Source: Pyxicephalus adspersus
Taxonomy: Eukaryota; Chordata; Amphibia; Anura; Pyxicephalidae
Assembly (NCBI RefSeq): GCF_032062135.1
Contig: NC_092864.1
Coordinates: forward strand, 16,689,762-16,753,761
Length of the DNA stretch: 64,000 nucleotides
Direction of reading: 5' to 3'
Below, one piece after another: positions 1 through 11,587 of the stretch. Made by a program: the position numbers and the translations under genes. The notes under the pieces were generated by a model that worked only from the letters and a program-made list of their open reading frames with translations, ran no database searches and was not told the DNA's origin. Numbering within the stretch: the first letter of the stretch is position 1; each line of letters starts with the position of its first letter.

Positions 1-48
1 TCCTACTGAATCCCTGTGCCACACCATGAAACCACTGAGAGCTTGATC
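1..48 (-). CDS. Candidate exon, cut by the window start (unrecognised protein)
   Basis: On the minus strand a pyrimidine-rich acceptor (cctcccctgtag) precedes 48 open bases that continue past the window edge. In phase 0 they read DQALSGFMVWHRDSVG. A second frame is also open, so the frame rests only on the preceding candidate exon (2837-2729), which ends in phase 0. No family is recognised. The segment is short and truncated, so support is weak. It could be intron with a chance acceptor. Confidence 0.22.
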
Positions 49-1048
49 CTACAGGGGAGGCTTGTGATGACACGTAGAATCGCTGTTCAATAAGGATGAA
101 GAGCTTTGTTTTTAAAATCTTTAGCTCTGTGCTTAACTCATGTAGTGGATATAGATATAGAAAGGTATGTACAGCTGTTGGGATTATGAGAGAAGTGATG
201 GAAGAGGTGCTATATCCAAATGACAGCATGCTACTATCATCAACTACATGAGATCAAATGTATGCCAATGATTGGGGTATTTATTAAAGAACAAGGATTT
301 TATCAACAATCATTGTTAAAGACCGGATTACCATTTTGCTGGTTGACTGATGGACCTGGGGCAGTGTTTTCTGATGTATGTAAGCCCAGTACACATGTAT
401 AGATCGGCTGTCAATATTGCACAAATGTCTGCTCTTATTTTTCAACTACTATATTTTCAGAACAACTTGGAACAAGACTGAAGAGACAAATCCAGGATTG
501 TATTACAAGTAACTCAAATCAGCACTCCAAATATTAGTCTTGGTGCTAAGGATGGGCTCCTCTACGGATTTCACAGTATGACACTTCCCAGTTCTAGACC
601 TGGCAGCCATTGGATAACAAGCAAACAAAGTAAAGAACCAAACATGTATTTTGTCTTCCTGTCCTGGTGACAAGTTTTACACGTTTGTCCGGGTGTCACA
701 GTGAAAAGAAAGAGAATCTGTGTTAAAGGCCTTTCGGACCAAATTATTCTCACCTTAACAGTTATTCCTACTGCCTCTGCTGGTAAACAAATGCCCATGT
801 CACCAGGTATAGAAGAGCATGGGGTCCAGGTTCTGTCAGTTCACTTCCATGTCTGATGCCAGTTGACCTATTGCATTTTGAAAGAAAGCAGTGGGGCATT
901 CCAAGAATGATGGTTTCAACTAACTGAGGAATTAGGACATTATTACTATTATCATTTTCTTCTGTTATAATCCCATTGATTATAGCACTGACATATTATG
1001 CAGCTTCTTACAGTTCATAGTTATGTCACTAGCTGTCAATAAAGGCAG

Positions 1049-1310
1049 CCATTTTCAACCTTTTAACCCCAGAGGAACCATTAAAATATAATCCAGGTCT
1101 TAGGGAACCCCTGGTAAAATCAGTTACTGAGAAAAATTCTATTAGTGTTGGTTACCCAAAGAATGCCCTCCATACATTAGGGGTCAGAATGTCACCAGAC
1201 AAATAAAACAGATTCTGCTGGCTCTGCCAAGTGTTGGCCATGGCAGACACCATCCTATGGGAGGTCCATCAGTCACAGCTCAGGGAACCCCGCCAAATTC
1301 TGGAGGAAGT
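1049..1310 (+). mobile_element. hAT-like MITE copy, diverged
   Basis: The copy begins 'attttcaaccttttaacccc' and contains the 'ggtcttagggaacccctgg' block shared with copies near 7.98, 40.67 and 42.30 kb. It ends in the 'ctggaggaa' block. The internal part matches the 42.3 kb copy best, with both carrying 'ggctctgccaagtg'. Non-coding. The hAT assignment rests on the family's ends and on partial 8-bp target duplications seen at other copies. Confidence 0.6.
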
Positions 1311-1370
1311 AAGGATCTAAGGTCTCTATTATACCCCATATGAGTATGCTATCCCTAGAATGATCTAAGT

Positions 1371-1503
1371 ATTAGATTGTAAGCTCATCTGGCCAAGGTC
1401 CTGCTGTGTCAGTGTCTATATCAGTCAATTGCAACCCCTGTTTAATGTACAGCACTAAATATAATGTTGGCACAATATAAATTCTGTTTATTAATAATAA
1501 TAT
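1371..1503 (+). repeat. SINE-like element with AAT-rich tail
   Basis: It reads 'tagattgtaagctcatctgg', then 'gcaacccctgtttaatgtac', then an 'aatataatgttggcacaata' core and a tail of ATT/AAT repeats. The 3' part recurs at 35284-35375 with higher conservation ('gtacagcgctgcgtaatatg'). This layout of a conserved core ending in a trinucleotide tail is common in frog genomes. No RNA polymerase III boxes were verified. Confidence 0.6.
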
Positions 1504-2009
1504 TAAGTTCATTTTTAGAGCAATTAAAAACTACTAGTATGTTTTTGGATATGGGAGGAAGCTGAGGAATCCCCTACAAATATGGGTAGAAGATACAAAC
1601 TGCATACCAATAGTATTCCAATAGTAGAGGAAAATTACAATGTCTCTTTAAACCAACCATTCCAGTTTCTTTCATAACCCCTTATATTATATAAAATATG
1701 AGCGATCTAACAAGATCCTGCTCTGTCTGCTCTTTTATACAGGTTTAGGTTACAGCACGGCTCCCTAGATTGTGTGCAGGTGGTGGGTACACAGTGATAT
1801 AGCAATATATTACGTTCAGCTCTCAATCAAATGCAGCACATCATCAAATCTAATGAAGGAATAGTGGAATATGAATTTCGCATTATTATCCTGCATCTTG
1901 GAGGAGCTCTAATGACTTTGGTAAACACGATTTCAATTTTTTGAAACAGAATCCCAGTAAGACATTAACAAGGCACCGGGAAGAGTAACCACGAACTTGA
2001 CAGACTTCT
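1504..2009. other. No recognisable feature
   Basis: AT-rich single-copy-looking sequence. I see no reading frame with supporting splice sites, no repeat family and no RNA gene. Confidence 0.4.
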
Positions 2010-2340
2010 TTAATTTCCCCCACCACAGCCCCACATAGGTTTCCCAGAATGGGTGGGAAAAGCCCTACTGTTTATCTGCCTTCCAGTCCCAACGCCATCC
2101 CACCCTCTGCGAGTCTCAGGCCAGCTTTCTGCGTTCGCCTCTTGGCTTGCGAACCCACCACAAAGTACTTTCACACACACACCGCAGTCCACAGGAACAT
2201 GGTCCCCATCCAAGATCCAGAGCAGCTCGTACAACAACTCCCAGATAGCATTTCTTCAGAAAGCTAAGAGACTCCAGGGTCATTAGAGGAAGAGATCGGA
2301 GAAGGCGGGTGGGGGAAGCCAGCTTGTAAACTGTGGTACA
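2010..2340 (-). other. GC-rich unique block, possible exon or conserved element
   Basis: This stretch is clearly richer in G and C than its surroundings and is open in more than one minus-strand frame for over 60 codons. A pyrimidine-rich run ending 'ggagtctcttag' could act as a minus-strand acceptor near 2275. I cannot choose a frame, and the downstream donor candidates are poor. It could be a non-coding exon, an untranslated region or a conserved regulatory element. No similarity is recognised. Confidence 0.25.
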
Positions 2341-2547
2341 CACTGGCACCTTTTTACATAAAGAACACAATCACTTGGACATGAACCGAACAAATACAAA
2401 TATCTGCCTTCACTCTTCATAGAACACACTGAATATCTATTCAGAACAGACATTTTTATTGTTAAAGTATATGTACATTCAATCTCAGAAATATCTCATT
2501 GAAATAATTCCAAATGTATTATAATACTTTTACTTCTGCAGCTTTTA

Positions 2548-2625
2548 TTAAAGCTAAACTCTAGCCTTACCATTTATTTCCAGACTTGTACTGTAGAAAC
2601 TCCTCTCCTGTACTGAACATAATTA
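2548..2625 (+). repeat. Short interspersed repeat, 'aaagctaaactctagcctta' type
   Basis: It matches 10899-10980 through 'attaaagctaaactctagcc', 'ttaccatttatttccag' and the following block. It also carries a GTAAGG donor-like string on the minus strand, which is therefore repeat-derived and was not used as an exon boundary. Confidence 0.45.
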
Positions 2626-2728
2626 GTGCAATTTCCCTGAACACAGTGAAGCTTTAGAAATATTTTGAACCTACCTCATTACCAGTGTAATAGACTAATC
2701 CCCCAACCCCCCCCCCTGGTGTTCTCAC

Positions 2729-2837
2729 CTTTATATATTTGGCTTTGGTTTTGTCAATCATTGGTGTGTACTGGGGTGGTGTGCATGCAAATGGCATCTG
2801 TCCAGGATTGTGCTCAAACAGTGTGTGAGAGGCAGTG
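2729..2837 (-). CDS. Candidate internal exon (unrecognised protein)
   Basis: Minus strand, 109 bases. It is preceded by an acceptor ending 'gagctcccag', whose pyrimidine tract is only moderate, and followed by a strong donor, AAAG|GTGAGAAC. One leading base then 36 open codons: it begins TASHTLFEHNPGQMPFACTP and ends DKTKAKYIK. Composition is protein-like: mixed charged and polar residues and no low complexity. Its leading single base fits the TG left over at the end of the candidate exon at 5718-5590, giving a Cys codon. It ends in phase 0, compatible with the edge segment at 48-1. No domain recognised. A chance open stretch in an intron remains possible. Confidence 0.4.
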
Positions 2838-5589
2838 CTGGGAGCTCAGAAATCTCTTGTCCTTGCTGATTTATTATTGTCTTGTCATGAGGAATATTTT
2901 AAACTTTCACAATGGAGTCAGAAAGTAGTGACTGCACGACCACAGACACAATACAGGAGCTGAGATTTGTTATTTTTCATTCTGCCAGCAGAGGAGAACT
3001 GATAACAATAGGTTAGTGAAAAACTGTTTTAAAGAGGATCCCAGGTATGGTCTGTTGCCCTCAGAAATGCCATGCAGCCTTCGATGGTGTGTATTTAGAC
3101 AAGAATTGACTACAAACATGCTACAGGAACTCAACAAAGATTGAAAGAATTAAATATTAGAAAGGCCCAGGGAACCAGTCGGTTGTGTTGTAATGCTCAT
3201 ATGCTAACAAGAGACATTTTAATTGATGAACGGAGGGGAGGGGTAGAGAGATGAACTTAATAGTCTTCTGCTTCTCCTTTCACTGTCTTGTCACAGGGCC
3301 AGGGAGACACCTAACTGAAGCTGAGTAAAATCCGGTCTCCTACCCTGCTGGATAAGACTGTGCAGAGTGGCAGAACTTTGTAAACCTTCTGACGCAATGC
3401 ACACACATACAAATCCTTTGGCAGGTTTAACAGCTCCAATATATAATACAATATCTGTGATTTATCTTCCTAATTTAGCTGTTTGCATGGAGTTCAGCTT
3501 TAAACTATCCCTGTAATGAATAAGCCTACGAGTAGTGGAAAAAGTTCTGTCTTTGTAAATGGGAATTCTATAAATATTTGGTTTGGTTTGCCAGCAAACA
3601 TATAACATTCCTCTGTACATTAGTAGAGAATTCCAGCCAAAGAAGCCTGGGATATGTGAACTAGATTTCCCAGGCTGCTCAGTAGTGAGAGACTTACATG
3701 AGTACTACGTATAGAATTTTGTGCACAATTGGGCATTTTATATCTTTAGCGACCACAGTAAACACGTGTCTGTGCCAGAAAAGCATGAATTATTATTTCA
3801 TAGATTTTAGAAGGTTGCCAAAATGTGGACCCTCGGGGTGTAATACCTAGTTGAGAGGAATTTGGCAGCTATGACAAAGATGTAAGCTGTGAGAAACATA
3901 CGCTGGGATAAGACCTAATTACAATTATTGCATTGTCTTTTCCTGCAGTGCACATGTCAAGCTGTGCAATTATGCAATCACTGCAAAGAATAAGCCATAG
4001 CAAAACAAATCCCTCTTGGAAAACCTTTTGGATTGTGGGAATAGCGATCGGTATGAATTCCGGGGTTATTCAAAGTCACTATAAAGCCACATTTTTATAA
4101 GACTAAACACTAACCAGATATAAAATATGCAGCCATGTACAATAGGCATTACTGTAGTATAATACTTTTATATAAAGCTCTTGTGATCCCCAATACAGCA
4201 GCACTTAGTCTGGGAGTGGGTAGGACAGAAGGCTAATTGGGTATGGTACGTACAAAAAAATCCCACTGATTGAATAGAAAAGCAATGCAAGCAGACAGAT
4301 GACTTTATCAGCTTTCTATTACTTTTCAATGTCCAGTAAGCAGGCTAGGGGTTGAGAGGGAGGAACCTCCACATTTTTTTCAGCATCCACCAGGCTTCAT
4401 TATATGTATTTTATCCATGTATTGAACTGTTTGCCTTGAGTTCAGTAATACGTTATGGGACTTATTGAGTTTAAAGAATCATGGTAACACTATATTTGAA
4501 TTAATTATTTTTCTTCCATGTAAAGATTGTCATTGAAAAAAAAATTGAGCATGGCCTGCATTTGGCAGCACAGAGCACTACTAAGACACACAAAACTCTA
4601 TAAGCAGTGGCACCGTAATGGGCAACATTTTAGAGGTAACACATATAATTCATGCATTGCATTGTGCTCAGCAAAACCAAAACATTGTGTAAACTGTAGA
4701 GTTTTTGCTTTAGGTTTTTAATTAACTCTATACATCACTGTTTCCTATCTTTATTAAATAAAGCGCTACCTACTTACTCCCTGGTGCAGCTCACCTTGCC
4801 TCAAGTTCTCTCAACACTGGGAAAATAGGTTAGGTTCCAATAGGTACCAATCATGATTATGCAAAAGGCCAGATGAATGCGACTTACTTCTACCAGCTAT
4901 ACCATGACCTAGATAAAAGAAAGTCTGCAGTACACGTGCAACAATTCATGAACAGACACTGGTTACCCAACTTGCCCAAATTGGTACTACCCCAACCATC
5001 ACATCAATGATTGCTTGTTAGGCACCTGTGCCAAGACTATTGCCTTTATATTACTAAAATATTCCTAACAACAAATACAGAGCTTTAAAACAAGCCACTC
5101 TTGACCTTATTTGATACAAAAGCCTCTGCTGTGAACTTTAAGGATGACCTTCTCCATTATGCTACAGCTACAAATGAAGGCTTGTTTTAGGTTCCTTTTA
5201 ATGACCATACTTAATGCCAGCTTCTTTCCACTTTTCATCTGAGCATCTACCAAAGTGGAAATAAAGCAACACAAAACTATTATTACATAACATTATTACT
5301 CAATCTCAAATGCTGAAAATGTAGATCCAGATCACATTAATCTTCATGCCTGACATAGAAACCAAAACTTGTAGCTTCAGTCTATTAGGTAGGCCAGTAT
5401 ATACTTCTGATTTTATTGATTGAAAACACAACATTGTAGTCTGCTGCTGATGTTATATAATGCCAACTCTATACATTCATTACACACCGCTATGATCGAA
5501 TCAGCAAGTTCTCCTGTAGCCCTCCTATGCCTCCATTAGCTTCACACTTAAGACCAATCCCTCTTACAGTTCATTCCCATAATTCTCAC
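2838..5589. other. Putative intron: no feature supported
   Basis: Mostly AT-rich unique sequence. Two splice-like cassettes occur on the minus strand: about 3345-3390 (open, 15 codons) and 4786-4807 (22 bases between a good acceptor and CAAG|GTGAGC). Neither is phase-compatible with its neighbours, so neither is called. No repeats or RNA genes recognised. Confidence 0.35.
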
Positions 5590-5718
5590 CATTCAATGCT
5601 CAGTGATCTCTGTCGGAAAACAGGCTGCTCCAGAGGTGCCAGCTCAGCATCATTCCTCTTCTCAGACTTCTCTTTTAACGATAACCTGTGCGTGAACTTA
5701 GAGAGACCGCCAAGGGAC
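5590..5718 (-). CDS. Candidate internal exon, best supported in the window (unrecognised protein)
   Basis: Minus strand, 129 bases. The acceptor is excellent (ttctttggtcccttttacag) and the donor is strong (GAATG|GTGAGAATT). One frame is open throughout: one leading base, 42 codons, then two trailing bases. The peptide starts SLGGLSKFTHRLSLKEKSEK, continues with an acidic stretch (NDAELAPLEQ) and ends PVFRQRSLSIE. RQRSLS resembles a basophilic-kinase site. There is no Cys or Trp excess, unlike chance frames nearby. The hydrophilic, Ser- and Lys-rich composition suggests a cytosolic linker or tail. Phase fits the 31-base candidate at 6251-6221 upstream and the exon at 2837-2729 downstream. I do not recognise the family. 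Confidence 0.55.
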
Positions 5719-6220
5719 CTGTAAAAGGGACCAAAGAAAAAACAGGTTATTAGGATAGTCTTGTGGTCAGCCTAAATATCTAACTCCTCTCAAGATTCAC
5801 AATGCCATCGTCCATCATCCTTGACAGCAAAAAACAGGGAATAAATCTTAAGGGATGAAATATTAAGGCATGCAGGTTTGATTTAAATAATAGAAATACT
5901 GGAGAATGACACTGTACCGCATTGTATCCAAGGCTATTTATAGTGTATGTGCACAGACTGTACTGCAGCAGAGAGATGAATCATGGCAGATATGCAGTGC
6001 CTGTGCAGGCATATGTAACAAATACCACTCACAGTTACATGTCCATTCCCCAACAACACACACAGATATACAACAATAGCTTGCATAAGCTGCAACGTAA
6101 ACTTGCTCATGGGGAAGATCTGGAATTTCTAAATGAGCAAAGCCTGGTTTGAAAACAGTTTTTGCCTGAAGTAACCCTTGAGAAATCACATTATGTTATC
6201 TCAGTAAGATTTTTCGTTAC

Positions 6221-6251
6221 CTTTGGGCATGAACATAATGCTTATGTTTAG
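6221..6251 (-). CDS. Candidate 31-base microexon
   Basis: Minus strand. The acceptor is ttcctagttactcggcag and the donor is CAAAG|GTAACG. Read with two leading and two trailing bases it encodes KHKHYVHAQ plus a split codon. That phase is the one needed to join the candidate exon at 18626-18515 (ends with one base) to that at 5718-5590 (starts with one base). Thirty-one bases is too short to be convincing alone. A second frame, reading LNISIMFMPK, is also open. Confidence 0.25.
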
Positions 6252-6907
6252 CTGCCGAGTAACTAGGAAGATCCATAAAGATGTGATGCTGCGAGCATTG
6301 CACACACACATACAGCACATTCAATAATTTGAGCTAGAAAAAGACTTTAATGTCAAGAGGAACAACTGACATTTACCACCGCACATCAGAAAACCCAGTA
6401 CGGTCCTATTTTCCATCATGCCATGCTAGATATGACAAAAAGAATGAGATAACAGTCAACGGGTCCTGCTTTACTCTTTTATAGTTTTGTCTTTTAAATA
6501 TGTTTCATTTGCTTCTCTTGTTTTTGTTCGATACATCTGCTACTATATGTCAGTATTCATAAACATAAGCTCGATGTTCCTACATCAGAACGTCAAGTTT
6601 GTAACAACCCAAGTAGGCTGCCAGTGTCTACATAATTAATCAGATAAAATGGAAATGAAGGTCGCGTGCTTAATAACAAGATATGCCTGCTAAAACAAAC
6701 ACTAATAGATTTATTCAAAAACAACGAAACGCGTAGGATACCGGATCCTATAGCAACCAATAAGTTTTTCACTTTTCTAGGTGTTACATGTCACATGTTA
6801 GTTACATGTACTGTCTGAATGAGCCCATTTATGTAGTATATCTTGTATAGAGAACCTCCTTTAAAAACCTCATGGGCCTTGGGTATTGAAATTAAGGCCC
6901 TCTACAC

Positions 6908-7272
6908 CAGTGGTCCCCAAACATTTGGAGCTTGCGGACCACTTAATCTATGGACTCTGAGCTGGGTGTCACTCAAAGGAGAATAAATTTCCCCCTGAGT
7001 GACGTCAATATGCCAGAACCCATCCACTCTCCCATCACAGGTCTGAGCTTGTGATGGGAGAATGGGACTGCCCACAGTCCTAAGCCTGCGTTCTGTACTG
7101 GGGACATAGTCCACGGCTCTGGCCAGTGTGCCCCTCCAAGTGTGGTCCTTCTCCTGACCCTGCTGGGGGTGCACTGGCCAGAGCTGCGGACCAGTGCTGG
7201 TCTCCGTGCTCTCGCAGGCGAAGTTGTCAGATGGCCAATATTGGGGCGTGGACCAGGGGTTGGGGACCCCTT
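6908..7272. mobile_element. hAT-superfamily MITE with perfect 8-bp target-site duplication
   Basis: The element starts CAGTGGTCCCCAAAC and ends GGTTGGGGACCCCTT, which is an imperfect terminal inverted repeat. It is flanked on both sides by CTCTACAC (6900-6907 and 7273-7280). An 8-bp duplication and CAG...-type ends are diagnostic of hAT transposons. It is 365 bp, non-coding and GC-rich, with an internal inverted repeat (ctctcccatcacag near 7028 against cttgtgatgggag near 7049). The open frames crossing it are chance. It is a non-autonomous relic. Confidence 0.85.
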
Positions 7273-7974
7273 CTCTACACAATTCAGATAATTATTGACC
7301 AGAATGAATGGTGCGGCAGCGGCAATAATCCTATCTGTCCTACACACAATTCTAGATTGTAATTAGTAGCATGTTGTTGGCTCTCTGTAGTAGAGTTCAG
7401 TCCATTTGTGTAGACAGCTCCTGTAAATGCAAGGGCCATCTATGATGGAGGCTATGGGTATAGACCATGGGATAAATAGAAGAGAGGAAAATTCACAGCA
7501 AATGTACAGGGTCCAAATGGATTGTGAAGGATCAGTCCACTACTAAAATTAGATCTTTACCCTCTATTGAGGCCAGCACCTCTGCATTTTTACCCCAAAA
7601 CATGTTGGCTTGTCTATTTAATCTCAAAATAAAATATTTTTGGACAGCAATTGGGTTTGGTGTTCATTTCATCTAAATATCATGTATTACATTATCAGTG
7701 CTTAAAACTGTCCGTATTTCTTGATAATATGTCTGGGAAATATGTGTTGAAATAGTCATTTGAAGCCTCCATTGGAAACTGGTGTCACAGGGTGACAACA
7801 GAGGAACACAGATGGATGAAAGACATCATTTTGTCTCCCTATAACAGAAATGTCTTCACAAGGACTTCAATGGCAGGATTACTGGATGCTGGTCTAATGA
7901 AAGCTACAAAAGTATAGGCAATGGCTTTATAAACCCATTGTTAAAACTTTAAATATTAGGTGTTCATATACCTT

Positions 7975-8220
7975 TCTCAACTTTTTTAAATAGGGGAACC
8001 ATTTAAATAATTTAAAGGTCTTCAGGGAACCCTTGGCAAAAAGAGCAATATCCAAAAGCTCACACTATATTAACATAGTGATCAGTGTGAAGAATGGCTC
8101 CCTTATAGATAGCCAAAAAAATGATAAGGGTGACTTAAACTGAAAGTGCAAATTGCTCATCATTGTTCCAGGAATCCTAAGCAACCTCAGGAGGAACCCT
8201 AATTGAGAAACACTACTTTA
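7975..8220 (+). mobile_element. hAT-like MITE copy
   Basis: It runs from 'tttctcaacttttttaaata' through 'ggtcttcagggaacccttgg', 'gatagccaaaaaaatgataa' and 'gtgacttaaactgaaagtgc' to 'ggaaccctaattgagaaaca'. The ends (TTTCTCAAC and GTTGAGAAA-like) are inverted. It is the same family as the copies near 29.8, 35.4, 40.7 and 61.9 kb. Confidence 0.7.
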
Positions 8221-8385
8221 ACCTATATTTTGTATTTTTTTATTTACAATTTTGCTGTACTACATTTAAACTGTAACACATTTATATGTATAGTATATAT
8301 GTGTAATTTTTTATTAATCTAATTTAGGAACTCAGTTACATATAGAACATGTCAGGATACATTACAGTATATAAATACTGTAAAT

Positions 8386-8403
8386 AATAATAATAATAAT
8401 AAT
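8386..8403. repeat. (AAT)n microsatellite
   Basis: About six tandem AAT units following 'actgtaaat'. This may be the remnant tail of a SINE, since the same trinucleotide ends the SINE-like copies elsewhere. Confidence 0.8.
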
Positions 8404-9861
8404 GTCACATAATAGACACATTGCCTGCCCAGTCTGGTCTCTACCCCATTTGTAATATCAGTATTTTCAAAAGGTCGACATGAAATACGGATGCAAGTCA
8501 ATACAAGTACTTGTATCAGTGATTTGTACTCATGCTTGAACAATGGGAGCCTGTCTGACAACAACAGTAAGATACTGGAGGGTGGGGGTAAGAATACTCA
8601 ATGAAAGGTGAACTGTTGTCTATTAATATTGTCTTTGTTTGCAGAAACTTAAACAATCCTTGAGAAATGTTAGTAATGTGATGATCCAATGGTAGTGCAA
8701 TACTTTGTATCCCATTGAAATATTGACTTATTCTGTAGGGGGCAATTTTTTTTTTTCAAATAAAGTTACTGCATCCATACCCCACAGAAATTTTGGCTGA
8801 ATTATATTTATGTGGTGGTCATGGAGGTGGTCTCTAGGATTGGATACCCATCAGCTAGGAGTAAATGTGCAGACAAGACCCCCACATATTTAACATGATG
8901 GCTCCTATCACATGAACAGCCATTGCTCAACTGCCTCCTGTACCAGTCCCTGATGGACAGGTTAAACTAGATAACTACTTGTTGGCAGTCCTGTTGTCTC
9001 TCCCTGAAGTGTGGGATGCTCTGATAGTATAGACATAGGTACTTCAACTGGTTAAGGTGAGCCACAAGAAAGCAAGATTGCTTTGTGACACTGTCTCTCA
9101 TGTTTTTCCTCAGGCAAGGATCTTTGCTTGGGCAACATGCCTCTTAATAGATCTACCTGTCCAGCTGTCCAGAAAGGACAAGAGAAGCTATCCAATATGA
9201 ATGTATATGAGACGTAATTCTGTCTTGTTGTTCGTTGCAACCTTTTGAACTGGCGTTAATTTGTTGCCTACAAACACTGTTAGGGTTTGCATTGGAGGTA
9301 CATGGCCATTATGTCAATTCATTTTCCATGTACTAGAAACATGAACAAAATGTAACAAACCCTTCACAATCAAATTCAGACCCTTCAAAATTTAGGTTCT
9401 TCACACTGGTGGTTAAACAAATGTTTTCCTAGCAATTTACATGTGAAGAAACCACCAAGATCTCTCATTATTAAAATGAATGGGAGAGTGGGTAAAAAGC
9501 CTGGATGAGGATGAGTGAGTGATGCTAAGATCCTACATGCAGCATCTCATGGACGGTCAGCTGTTCAACCACTTTCATGTTTGTAAGCATTTCAAAGGTG
9601 TTTCAAAATGCTTTTGTGTGCACACAAAGAAATGATATATTTAAGCTTCTATACCTTTTCCTGCTCTAAATAGCTTTTCAGATGTTTCATTGTGCCATGC
9701 AGAAATACCCAAAACTTAAATTCCTGCAGTCTTCCTGGGATTTTTAGTGGTTAAAACTGGGTGCCCAGTGAGTGGTAATTGCACAGAAACTTCCTATATT
9801 ATCTAATCTGGACCTGCCATATACAACCAGGCGTCTATGGAACTCCAGGCTTCCTCTAGAG

Positions 9862-9990
9862 CAGGGGACGCCAGTGGTCCGTGAGAAAATTTTGCTGGCC
9901 TGCGGCTCTGGCTGGTGCGCCCCCCAGCGGGGTCATGAGAAGGACCGTGCATTTAGTGGTTTATAGGTCCGAAAAGGTTGGAAACCACTG
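9862..9990. mobile_element. Short hAT MITE, 129 bp
   Basis: It starts CAGGGGACGCCAGTGGTCC and ends GGTTGGAAACCACTG. The flanks are CTCTAGAG (9854-9861) and CTCTGGAG (9991-9998), an 8-bp target duplication with one mismatch fitting the hAT nTCTAGAn preference. The interior ('ctgcggctctggctggtgcg', 'ccccagcggggtca') overlaps in content with the 6908-7272 element, so it appears to be a shorter deletion derivative of a related family. Confidence 0.75.
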
Positions 9991-10898
9991 CTCTGGAGGT
10001 TGCTAGGAGTTCCTAAACCTGTGGCGTATTGGCCTCCCATTTGATGATACTCGCATAGTTCTGAGACCAACAGCACTTGGCAGAGCTATGACTCTGATGT
10101 TTTTAGGTGTCTATAGTGGTATATTAGCCATCACTGCAGGGTAGCATTCATTCCAATGGCCACCAATTAAAAAAAAATTCTTCCAATTAAAATGTTGGTT
10201 TTAGTAGGGATTTCCTGTGACTTGAAACATTCTAAAGTTTCTACACAAGCCATGAAAGGGTCTACAATATACTCCCAGGGCTAAATGTTTCCACTGAGTC
10301 TTTTGTACCTGCATAGGTGAGATATAAGAAAGAGCCTAACGTTGTACAAAGCCAGTCACATTTTTACCCAGTTTCCCCAAGGCCACAGTCCAGATTTATG
10401 GCAATATGGCAAAAGTAAATTTGAGACCATGTTTAGGACTTTCCTGTGCAGTCCCATGAATGTTTTACTTTTATCAGTATAGATTTCAGATCTCATTTCA
10501 GGTTGTCAGCCCGAATGATTATCTAGGATTTGTGATGTCAGTTGGTTGTCAAAATAAGCTAGAAAAATGAGATTTGCGGCATATTCAACTATGACTACTC
10601 TGCTAGGTGTCTTTTAGCTCAGGGAGAAGCCCGCTTGCTGAAGAACAGGCATTATATTCTGCACATCAACTCAGACAACATTTTACTATCTAATTACTCG
10701 GGGAGTGAGCTGGCTGAAACAATGTGGCACCACTAGGATTAAATCATGGGTGAACTCAGAATACTCACATTGATGTATTTTTTTCAACTAAGCTTCTTGC
10801 AGTTCTCGGTGGTTGCTTCCAACTGCAACTGGGTATTGGTGGGAAAAGGGGGTTGGGGTATAATGAATCCAGGGAAAAGGTGGTGTCACCCACACCTT

Positions 10899-10980
10899 TT
10901 AAAGCTGAGCTCCAGCCTTACCTTTAATCTTCCAGCATCATTTCCTTCCAACCTTACAGTGCCTGGTCTGCTCTTATAAT
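10899..10980 (+). repeat. Short interspersed repeat, 'aaagctgagctccagcctta' type
   Basis: It shares 'aaagctgagctccagcctta', 'cctttaatcttccag' and 'ttccttccaaccttac' with a more diverged copy at 2548-2625. Class unknown. Confidence 0.45.
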
Positions 10981-11587
10981 TTACTGGATTTTAGTATTTT
11001 CATATATGGAGGCTCGGCATCACACATGGCCTTTACCTAGGATGAAGCAGGGTGCTGTGAAGTTTTCAAGAAACTAATGACAGCACTTTCCTGGCCCTTC
11101 CCACCAGCTAAGACCTGTTTGCAGAAAAACAAAATGATAATGTCATACCCATTAAGTCTTTGTAATTCAGGCAGATCATAGCTGGTGGCAGGGGCTGCAC
11201 AAAAATCCAGCGAACAGGAAGCTGTGGCAACACCCAGATGGAATGCCGAGCCTCCATGATTTGAAGGACTGGAGCTTCAGCTTTATAAAAAACATGCAAA
11301 TCATTTAAAAATATCATCAAAATGTTGTTGAGCCAGGAAAGGAGTAATCACAGAAGGCAAAATATTAGCAGATTAAACTTCCGCTTTGAATATTTATTTT
11401 TACCAGTATCCTACTTTTGCAGCTTTTTCCCAGGCTATAGCATAACCCCAGGCAACATTTTAGGGAATGAAAAAACATTAGAACTCCTGTCATCAGGGAA
11501 TCTCTAACTCTGTCAGTGGGAAAGGAAATTACAGACAGAACAAAAAACAAATGTAACCCCAAATAATAAAAAAAAGTGTGTTCTAAT

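Noticed and set aside
751..838. Minus-strand cassette ending AAG|GTGAGAATA
   Set aside because: The donor is good, but the frame set by the previous candidate exon hits a stop and the acceptor is weak.
2567..2590. 20-base cassette with acceptor and GTAAGG donor on the minus strand
   Set aside because: It lies in a repeat also present at 10.9 kb, and adding it breaks the reading frame at the window edge.
4786..4807. 22-base microexon-like cassette with strong sites
   Set aside because: The frame entering from the neighbouring candidate exon gives a stop, and extension to a second donor is closed in all frames.
6902..7347. Minus-strand frames of 124-126 codons
   Set aside because: They span a non-coding hAT MITE. 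The GC-rich element simply lacks stops.
8403..8553. Open minus-strand stretch after 'cttactgttgttgtcag'
   Set aside because: Acceptor good, donor moderate. The end phase conflicts with the flanking candidate exons.
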